DNA of 17,924 bases from CAZOIA01 sp964579675 (lineage in GTDB: Bacteria > Planctomycetota > Phycisphaerae > UBA1845 > PWPN01): positions 1 through 17,924 of the forward strand of contig CAZOIA010000118.1 of the NCBI GenBank assembly GCA_964579675.1, read 5' to 3'. The notes beneath the pieces were generated by a model, which did no database searches, had not been told where the DNA came from, and saw only the letters and a program-made list of their open reading frames with translations. Made by a program: the position numbers and the translations under genes. Shown here one piece after another: positions 5,408 to 11,816 of the stretch. Numbering within the stretch: the first letter of the stretch is position 1; each line of letters starts with the position of its first letter.

Positions 5408-8065
5408 TCAGCCCGGTCGGCTGTCCTGGCGACGCTCGGGTTCAGGCTGGGGGACGGTGACCGGCGTGCTTCCATGGCCGCCGTCGCCCGGGCCGATCTC
5501 GATCGCCTGGACCATGGCCTCGCCGCCGAAATCGTTCCTGAAGCGAATGCAGATGATCCCGTGGACAGGCTCGATCCGATTGAAAACCAGATCCACAGCG
5601 TGATGAAGCCGCCCGGCGGTGGCGGCGATATCCATGTTTGTAGCCACTTCCCGGTCGTTGATACATACCGTCACCGCTCGCTGCTTGGGATCAACGTTGC
5701 GCGTCTCCAGGAACTTGAGCCGGGCGTGGTACGTGCCTGGCCCCACCGTGAAGTTCACCCAGAAGTCGCGCCCGTGGGCCCCATACCGATAGAGCTCCGG
5801 GTCCGACGTACCGCCAACATGAAGCCGGGTTCGCTGCTCTTGCCAGGAAGTGGCGACCGAATCGACCATGTGACCTGCCCGAATGACAAACTCGGTGGCC
5901 GGTCGCCACGTGTTGCCGGCCGAATCAATGCAGTCTTCCCTGCCCGTGTAGCCGAAGATGAGTCGTTGGGCACCCGCCGGGCCGCCGCCCTCACCGAAGC
6001 CGCCCTCTCCCGTCGCAGACGAGTAGAGGACGGCATGCAACTCCACCCGTTCGCCATCGGAGACCGGGTTTCCTTCCCCCCTGACCACGACCTTCAGCAC
6101 ATGCTCGCCCCGGGGCAATCCGCTTTTGTGATACAGCACTTGCCGCAATCGCCGCGACGGGTTCCAGCAGTCGATCCCGACGAGCTGCTTCATGCCGTCC
6201 AAGTACACATCGGCCAGCCCGCCGTCCGGACCCACGCAACCGAGCAAGCGCACCTGATTCCCGCTGAACGTGCAGGTCATCGTGGCTCCGGGCTCGCCAG
6301 ATTGGCAGGAATCGCCGACACGATCCTTGTACTCCGGATCATTCGTTCCCCGGATGGTCTTCGTCCACTTCTTGTCAAGGCTCAAGGCCTCGACCTTTAC
6401 GGTTTCCTGAGGGTCGTCACCGTGCACGCTGATACTCTGGTGTCCATCGTGCCGAATCGTCACGATGAAATCGCCGCCCGGAAGGCCTCGCACCTGGTAG
6501 CCGTTCTTCTTGTCGTCATGGCGCAGGGCCAGTGTGGTGGGTGGAGAGCCCGCCGCGATGACCTCCGCGGGGCGAAAGGCCAGGCGCAAGACGTCCACCG
6601 TTTTGCGCGGAGCTTCGTGAGTATGGTAAGACACCAGCCCATCGTCATACTCGACGCTGGTTACGACGCCGGTGCTCCGCATGATGTGGTTCTCGCGGCT
6701 CGGGCCAAGGACGTCCGGCAGCCAGGCCATGGCCGACAGTGTATGCTTGAGGGCCATCGGGTGAGCGATTTTGAACCATGCACCGGCAACGATCTGCCCG
6801 CCGTCTATGTTGTCTTCAACGACACCGGTTGTATGGCAGTCATAGGTAGCCAGCAGGATCTGTCGGCGGGCCAGCTCCCGGCCCCATTCGCTGTCGGCCA
6901 GAACGCCGTATTGGGCGTACACGTTGGCCAGCTCCATCGGCCCGTACCATAAGGACCGGGAGCAGCAGCCTGCGGACTCCGGATAAGCCCACGCGCCGCT
7001 GTAGGTATCCCCGTTCGATTTGGGCGAGACTCCCGTCCGGTTGAGAAACAGACCCATGATATTGCGGGCGTCGGTCCGCCAGTTCGGGAACTCGTCGGGA
7101 TGCTCCATCAGATAGCGCGCAACGAACTCGGTGACGTTCTCGACCTGTACCGGACAAGGCCAGTCCCAGTAGTTCCGGCCCCACGTGTCGCCCCCCGTCC
7201 AGTCCGGCAGGAGCACGTCCGCCAGGTAGGCGACCCCCGCTCGCCGGGCCTCGACAATGGCATTGTCTTCGCCGGTGTATCCCGCATCGATCAGGGCGTC
7301 CAGGAAGTCCAGGATGAAAACGACGCCGCCCGTCATGCGGTCCGACCAGTGCACGTCCTCTGGATTGGCGTACCGCGGCCAAGGCGGCAAACCAGGCTCA
7401 CAGGAGCGCTTCTTCGCGAGAAGATCGCCCCAATGCTTGGCCGCATCGAACCAGCGTGCATTGCCCGTCAGTTGCGAAGCTCGGATTAACGCCACGCCCG
7501 CCTCCGCGACAATGTCCAGTTGAATGAAGCCGTGCGGATCGCACCGCCCGTAGGGCTTGCCTTTGACCGGCACGCTGATGAGGAACTCAGGCCAAGGGTG
7601 ATCTGGAGGAGTCAGACAGTAATCCAGCAGCGCGTCCGCCTGGAAGGTTATATGTGCAATCGCGGCCGCATCGCCCGTGTAGCGATAGTAATCAACAAGG
7701 CCGCTGAGGACATAGGCGGCGCGTTGGCCGAGATCACCGTCCATCCAGTCGGTTATCGACGGGATGGTGATCGTACCGTCAGCCGTGATCTTCCATGCGC
7801 CGCTGAAGACATACTCCGGCAAGGCCGCCACAGCCTTGTTCGTGTCCGTCCATGGATAGCGTTTCAGGGTTTCAGCCGCGATGCGGACACGCAAGTCACA
7901 TTGGCCGTTTTGCCCGGTATACCACGGGGCAATGACGCCGTTTTGATCCTCGGCGGCCGCATGCGCGTAGTATCGATTCTGCGCGTCTGCTGCCCGGGCG
8001 CACTGTGCGCACACCATCATCACCATCACTGTTACTGTCACCGTCCCCACGGGAAACCTGCACAT
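5408..8065 (-). CDS. Secreted alpha/alpha-barrel (six-hairpin glycosidase-like) protein with jelly-roll and malectin-like domains
   Basis: Exported protein of 885 residues, predicted to act on or bind extracellular carbohydrate. Residues 1-25 are a signal peptide with a Val/Thr/Met core ending ARA-AD. Residues about 40-460 alternate helices with aromatic and acidic loops (DWMDGDLGQRAAYVLSGLVD, GDTWGRNYWDWP, NGDTYSGAWAYPESAGCCS), as in (alpha/alpha)6 glycoside hydrolases and uronate-active enzymes. No named GH/PL family is claimed and the catalytic residues are not identified. Residues about 555-690 look like a galactose-binding jelly roll (QVRLLGCVGPDGGLADVYLDG). Residues about 700-860 resemble malectin (FGYTGREDCIDSAGNTW; DFWVNFTVGPGTYHARLKF). 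The C-terminus is a Pro/Glu/Arg tail. ATG 8065 is chosen over an in-frame ATG at 8122 because GGGAGG lies 7 nt upstream and the signal peptide begins there. It is divergent from the methyltransferase/PQQ gene. Domain naming is by eye. Confidence 0.8.
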   Translation of the reverse strand: MCRFPVGTVTVTVMVMMVCAQCARAADAQNRYYAHAAAEDQNGVIAPWYTGQNGQCDLRVRIAAETLKRYPWTDTNKAVAALPEYVFSGAWKITADGTITIPSITDWMDGDLGQRAAYVLSGLVDYYRYTGDAAAIAHITFQADALLDYCLTPPDHPWPEFLISVPVKGKPYGRCDPHGFIQLDIVAEAGVALIRASQLTGNARWFDAAKHWGDLLAKKRSCEPGLPPWPRYANPEDVHWSDRMTGGVVFILDFLDALIDAGYTGEDNAIVEARRAGVAYLADVLLPDWTGGDTWGRNYWDWPCPVQVENVTEFVARYLMEHPDEFPNWRTDARNIMGLFLNRTGVSPKSNGDTYSGAWAYPESAGCCSRSLWYGPMELANVYAQYGVLADSEWGRELARRQILLATYDCHTTGVVEDNIDGGQIVAGAWFKIAHPMALKHTLSAMAWLPDVLGPSRENHIMRSTGVVTSVEYDDGLVSYHTHEAPRKTVDVLRLAFRPAEVIAAGSPPTTLALRHDDKKNGYQVRGLPGGDFIVTIRHDGHQSISVHGDDPQETVKVEALSLDKKWTKTIRGTNDPEYKDRVGDSCQSGEPGATMTCTFSGNQVRLLGCVGPDGGLADVYLDGMKQLVGIDCWNPSRRLRQVLYHKSGLPRGEHVLKVVVRGEGNPVSDGERVELHAVLYSSATGEGGFGEGGGPAGAQRLIFGYTGREDCIDSAGNTWRPATEFVIRAGHMVDSVATSWQEQRTRLHVGGTSDPELYRYGAHGRDFWVNFTVGPGTYHARLKFLETRNVDPKQRAVTVCINDREVATNMDIAATAGRLHHAVDLVFNRIEPVHGIICIRFRNDFGGEAMVQAIEIGPGDGGHGSTPVTVPQPEPERRQDSRPG
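8013..8043 (-). repeat. Imperfect short tandem repeat encoding the signal-peptide core
   Basis: Degenerate GTN/ACN and GTG/ATG triplets run through this stretch, encoding Thr-Val-Thr-Val-Thr-Val-Met-Val-Met-Met. The repeat is interrupted, so slippage is possible but not implied. Confidence 0.5.
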
Positions 8066-8072
8066 GGGTCGT

Positions 8073-8078
8073 CCTCCC
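8073..8078 (-). promoter_or_regulatory. Ribosome binding site of the six-hairpin/malectin-like gene
   Basis: GGGAGG on the minus strand, 7 nt before the ATG at 8065. It rules against the upstream in-frame ATG at 8122. Confidence 0.8.
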
Positions 8079-8183
8079 AATCTGGCGGCCGCAGAAGCCT
8101 GCCGGCGGTGATCATAACACATGATGGCCCCACGGCGGGACCTGCTGAATCCTACTTTTCTCCTATCGCCGGCTGACCTGGCC

Positions 8184-8213
8184 TCGAGACCGCGCGAGTT
8201 CAGATGTTATAAT
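8184..8213 (+). promoter_or_regulatory. Possible promoter of the methyltransferase/PQQ gene
   Basis: A perfect -10 TATAAT (8208-8213) with TCGAGA (8184-8189) at an 18-bp spacing; the -35 matches consensus at four of six positions. It implies a start near 8220 and a leader of about 225 nt before the ATG at 8447. Confidence 0.4.
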
Positions 8214-8397
8214 GGCATCCCAATTGGCAGGTCGAGGTACGCAGACGCATGATGAAGACCCACTCCGCAGAGCGGATCTCGGGGCCCGGCCGGCTGGCAG
8301 CGGACGGTGTGCAAACAGCAGGGAGGCGTGCGGAAGAAGTGATGACCGGCCGTGGACCGACATCCCCGGATCCGGTACCTTCAAGATGTCCGCCGTC

Positions 8398-8412
8398 TCC
8401 GGCGACGCCGGA
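8398..8412 (+). promoter_or_regulatory. Hairpin in the leader of the methyltransferase/PQQ gene
   Basis: TCCGGC/GCCGGA around GAC, perfect six-pair stem, ending 21 nt before the AGGAGG. Position suggests a possible effect on translation; not tested. Confidence 0.35.
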
Positions 8413-8433
8413 TCTCATGGGTTCGCAGACCAC

Positions 8434-8439
8434 AGGAGG
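8434..8439 (+). promoter_or_regulatory. Ribosome binding site of the methyltransferase/PQQ gene
   Basis: AGGAGG, 7 nt before the ATG at 8447. It decides the start over the in-frame ATG at 8249, which has no such motif. Confidence 0.85.
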
Positions 8440-8446
8440 CCGATCC

Positions 8447-11400
8447 ATGTCCAGACGTAAGAACCATACCCACCGCCTCAACGCTTCGCCCACACTCGCG
8501 AGGGTGTTGCTGGCGTGCTCGCCCCTTCTACTGGGGGCAGGAATCACACCAGAGCGGCAGGAGGCCGCACGACGGATCCTTGCCGACACCGGGATCAAGG
8601 GCGGCCTGGTCGTGCATGTCGGCTGCGCAGACGGGCGCCTCACCGCCGCACTGCGCGTCAACGACAGCTACGTCGTTCACGGCCTGGACACGAGTGCTGG
8701 CCGGGTCGCTGAGGCCCGTGAGCACATTCGGTCGCTCGGGATCTACGGCCCCGTCTCGGTCGAGCAGCACTCAGGCGCTCACCTGCCGTACACCGACAAT
8801 CTCGTCAATCTCGTTGTCTCGGAGGACCTCGGGAGCATCGAGACCGACGAGGTGATGCGCGTCCTGACACCCGGCGGTGTGGCCTACATCAAGGACAACG
8901 GCAAGTGGACCAAGCTCACAAAGCCCCGGCCGAACGGCATTGACGAATGGACGCACGCTCTTCACGACGCGGACAACAATGCGGTTGCCCGCGATGACGT
9001 GGTCGGCCCACCGCATCATCTCCAGTGGGTTGCCAGCCCCAAGTGGGCACGCAGTCACGACCATCTGGCCAGCCTCAGTGCGCTGGTCTCAGCCAACGGC
9101 CGGATCTTCTGCATCGTGGATGAGGGATCAACCGCGTTCGTCACGCTGCCCAGCAGGTGGCGTCTGGTGGCGCGAGACGCCTTCAACGGCGTGCTGCTCT
9201 GGAAGCGGCCGATCGGTCCCTGGGAAGGACATCTCAGGGGATTCCGAAGCGGGCCGCCTGATCTGGCTCGACGACTTGTGGTTACGGGTGACCGCGTGTA
9301 CGTAACCCTCGGTTACGGCAAGCCGCTGACCGCGCTCGACGCTGCCACGGGCGAGACCGTCATGACGTACGGCGGGACCCAGGGCACGCTGGAAGTCGTC
9401 TATCATCAGGGGCGTCTCTTCGTGGTGACCGGCGACAGAGCTGCGGAAGAGGCCGCCGCCATCGCCTGGCGGCGTGGGGTAACCCCGCCCCCCCACGACA
9501 AGCGCATCATTGCCATCGATGCCGCTACCGGTGACATTCTCTGGAGGAATTCGGGACCGGACACAGCCGAAGTCATGCCCACAACACTCGCGACCCGGAA
9601 GGGCCGCGTGTTCTATCAGAACGCCGATCACGTGATCTGCCTGAACAGCGACTCCGGTAACGAGATCTGGCGGGCCAAAAGACCGGTTGCCCGCAGACGG
9701 CTCGGATGGTCCACGCCCACGCTGGTCGTGTATGAGGATGTCGTGCTCTCCGCGGATCGGCCGAAGCCTGCGGCCGAGCAGGAGAGTGACGAATCATCAA
9801 ACGACGTCACATGGGAGCCGAGCAGCGCGGGCGGCAAGGCGCCGGGCGGGGAGCTGATCGCGTTCTCGGCAGGGACGGGCAAGAGGCTGTGGAGTTGCGA
9901 GTGCCGGGAGGGCTACAACACGCCGATCGACGTGCTGGTCGCGGCAGATCTGCTGTGGACCGGAGATATGGTGCGGGCCAGAGACCCGGGAATCACCCGA
10001 GCCAGGAATCCAAAGACGGGCAAGGTCGCCAGGACGCGCCCCGCCGACCAGAGCTTCTTCACGGTCGGTATGACACACCACCGGTGTTACCGCAACAAAG
10101 CCACGACGCGCTATCTCATTCTGGGCAGAGCGGGCGTCGAGTTCATCGACTTGACCTCCGGACGCGGCGTCGCGAATCACTGGGTTCGTGGCACATGCCA
10201 GTACGGGGTGATGCCCTGCAATGGGCTCCTTTATGCGCCGCCGCATTCGTGCGCGTGCTACATTCAGGCGAAACTCAACGGATTCAACGCCCTGGCACCC
10301 AGGCGTGAGAATCAGCATGAACGGAGCCGGGAAGGCCATCGGCTCGAGAAAGGCCCGGCTTACGGTGAAGCTCGGGCACCGGTAGACGCCGCACCATCCG
10401 ACTGGCCGACTTACCGGCACGACCCGGCGCGGAGCGGCCGCGCGGGATCGGCAGTTGCCAAGAGGCTCAAACCTCTGTGGCACAAGGACCTTAAGGGTAA
10501 ACTCAGCAGCCCCGTGGTCGCTGCCGGCAAGGTGTTCGTGTCCGTTGTCGATAGCCATGCCGTCCACGCGCTTGATGCGGAAACGGGCGAGAACGTCTGG
10601 AGCTACACGGCCGGCGGGCGAGTGGATTCACCTCCGACCATCCACGACGGGCTGGTCCTGTTCGGCTCCGCCGACGGGTGGGTCTACTGTCTTGGTGTTT
10701 CGGACGGTCAGCTCGTGTGGCGCTTCCGTGCCGCTCCTGAGGACAGGCGGGTTATCGCGTACGGCCAACTCGAGTCGGCGTGGCCGGTGCATGGCAACGT
10801 ACTGGTGCTTAACGACGTCGCCTACTTCGTCGCGGGGCGCTCCGCGTTCTTAGATGGGGGAATGTTTCTGTACAGGCTCAACGTGCTGACCGGCGAGGTT
10901 CTATCGCAAACGCGCATTGACGCTCGCGATCCCGAGACGGGCACCGAGCCGCAGACCATCATACGACACCTTGATATGCGAGGTGCTCTCCCAGATGTGC
11001 TGTCCAGCGACGGCCGGTCCGTGTTCATGCGGCACACGAGGTTCGACCTGAACGGGGTACGCCAGGAACCCGATGTTGTCCATCTCTACAGTCCGGCCGG
11101 TTTTCTGGACGGCTCATGGTGGCATCGGACGTATTGGATCGTCGGAACCCATATGGACAGCGGGTATGGCGGGTGGCTGCGGATCGGGAATGTCGTCCCG
11201 GCCGGCCGGCTCCTGACTTTCGACGACGCCGCGATCTATGGCTTCGCGCGCGATCGCTATGCACATCACGGCAGCCACGTCGGCCTCGACGCCTCAACCG
11301 TCTTCCATTTCAAGGCTAAGCGCGACGCCGGGACGCGATACACCCGGTATCGGCTGTTCGGCATCAACCGGACCGACGAAGCGCCAGGCGACATGCCGGC

Positions 11401-11758
11401 TGATCCTCCACGCAAACCCGGAGCGAAACCTGGTGGGAATGTAAAGGCAAAGGCGAGCCCGAAAAAGACGTACGCCTGGTCACGGCGAGTCCCACTTCTC
11501 GTTCGCGCAATGGTCTTGACCGATGAGACGCTGTTCGTGGCTGGACCGCCGGACGTGCTCGATTCCGACGAAGCAACGTCTCCTTTTGACCGACGCAAGG
11601 GGGCCTTACTGCGCGCAGCATCGCTCGTAGATGGCCAGAGACTGGCCGAGTACACCCTGGATGCGCCCCCGGTTTTCGACGGCATGATCGCCGCCAACAA
11701 GTGCCTGTATCTCTCCAGCATCGACGGCAATGTGTCCTGTCTCGGCGAGATCCGGTAG
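8447..11758 (+). CDS. Exported SAM-methyltransferase-like / PQQ-type beta-propeller fusion protein
   Basis: Protein of 1,103 residues, predicted to be periplasmic or surface-located. Residues 1-32 look like a signal peptide (basic MSRRKNHTHR, then LARVLLACSPLLLGAG). Residues about 36-152 read as a short class I methyltransferase: motif I VVHVGCADGRL (55-65), acidic post-I residue in HGLDTS (78-83), a PYTDNLVNLVVSEDLG segment and LTPGGVAYI (140-148). Residues about 180-620 form a propeller with DAATGE/DAATGD-type PQQ repeats. A second propeller begins at SDWPTYRHDPARSGR (651-665) and contains DAETGENVWSY and SADGWVYCL. A Lys/Pro/Gly-rich linker (about 985-1008) interrupts it. A Cys pair occurs in SCACY (601-605). 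PQQ-type propellers can bind PQQ or act as scaffolds (as in BamB); cofactor and reaction are unknown. ATG 8447 has AGGAGG 7 nt upstream. The gene converges on the PPC-protein gene 58 bp away. Confidence 0.88.
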   Translation: MSRRKNHTHRLNASPTLARVLLACSPLLLGAGITPERQEAARRILADTGIKGGLVVHVGCADGRLTAALRVNDSYVVHGLDTSAGRVAEAREHIRSLGIYGPVSVEQHSGAHLPYTDNLVNLVVSEDLGSIETDEVMRVLTPGGVAYIKDNGKWTKLTKPRPNGIDEWTHALHDADNNAVARDDVVGPPHHLQWVASPKWARSHDHLASLSALVSANGRIFCIVDEGSTAFVTLPSRWRLVARDAFNGVLLWKRPIGPWEGHLRGFRSGPPDLARRLVVTGDRVYVTLGYGKPLTALDAATGETVMTYGGTQGTLEVVYHQGRLFVVTGDRAAEEAAAIAWRRGVTPPPHDKRIIAIDAATGDILWRNSGPDTAEVMPTTLATRKGRVFYQNADHVICLNSDSGNEIWRAKRPVARRRLGWSTPTLVVYEDVVLSADRPKPAAEQESDESSNDVTWEPSSAGGKAPGGELIAFSAGTGKRLWSCECREGYNTPIDVLVAADLLWTGDMVRARDPGITRARNPKTGKVARTRPADQSFFTVGMTHHRCYRNKATTRYLILGRAGVEFIDLTSGRGVANHWVRGTCQYGVMPCNGLLYAPPHSCACYIQAKLNGFNALAPRRENQHERSREGHRLEKGPAYGEARAPVDAAPSDWPTYRHDPARSGRAGSAVAKRLKPLWHKDLKGKLSSPVVAAGKVFVSVVDSHAVHALDAETGENVWSYTAGGRVDSPPTIHDGLVLFGSADGWVYCLGVSDGQLVWRFRAAPEDRRVIAYGQLESAWPVHGNVLVLNDVAYFVAGRSAFLDGGMFLYRLNVLTGEVLSQTRIDARDPETGTEPQTIIRHLDMRGALPDVLSSDGRSVFMRHTRFDLNGVRQEPDVVHLYSPAGFLDGSWWHRTYWIVGTHMDSGYGGWLRIGNVVPAGRLLTFDDAAIYGFARDRYAHHGSHVGLDASTVFHFKAKRDAGTRYTRYRLFGINRTDEAPGDMPADPPRKPGAKPGGNVKAKASPKKTYAWSRRVPLLVRAMVLTDETLFVAGPPDVLDSDEATSPFDRRKGALLRAASLVDGQRLAEYTLDAPPVFDGMIAANKCLYLSSIDGNVSCLGEIR

Positions 11759-11816
11759 GCTGGTTGCCCTCTCCCTGGAGCGGCGCCGAGCCGGAAAGAG
11801 CGTGCCCGGAGGAATC

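Larger units (their letters stand above)
8066..8446. other. Divergent intergenic region (381 bp)
   Basis: Separates two divergently transcribed exported-protein genes. It contains the ribosome binding sites of both, a TATAAT on the plus strand (8208-8213), an 8-bp CCAATTGG palindrome at the predicted transcript start (8220-8227), a 10-bp palindrome CCGGATCCGG (8366-8375) and a hairpin (8398-8412). A TATGAT on the minus strand (8116-8111) could be a -10 for the glycosidase-like gene but lacks a recognisable -35. No coding sequence is supported. Confidence 0.6.

Noticed and set aside
4907..6952. Plus-strand open frame of 681 codons
   Set aside because: Runs across the 5' part of the DedA-family gene, the intergenic gap and the 3' part of the six-hairpin/malectin-like gene, both real on the minus strand; no domain or ribosome binding site.
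8066..8122. 19-residue extension of the six-hairpin/malectin-like protein
   Set aside because: No ribosome binding site at 8122, while GGGAGG precedes the ATG at 8065 at the proper distance.
8249..8446. 66-codon N-terminal extension of the methyltransferase/PQQ protein
   Set aside because: AGGAGG at 8434-8439 sits 7 nt before the ATG at 8447, which begins a signal peptide; the extension has neither feature and would cover the predicted leader.
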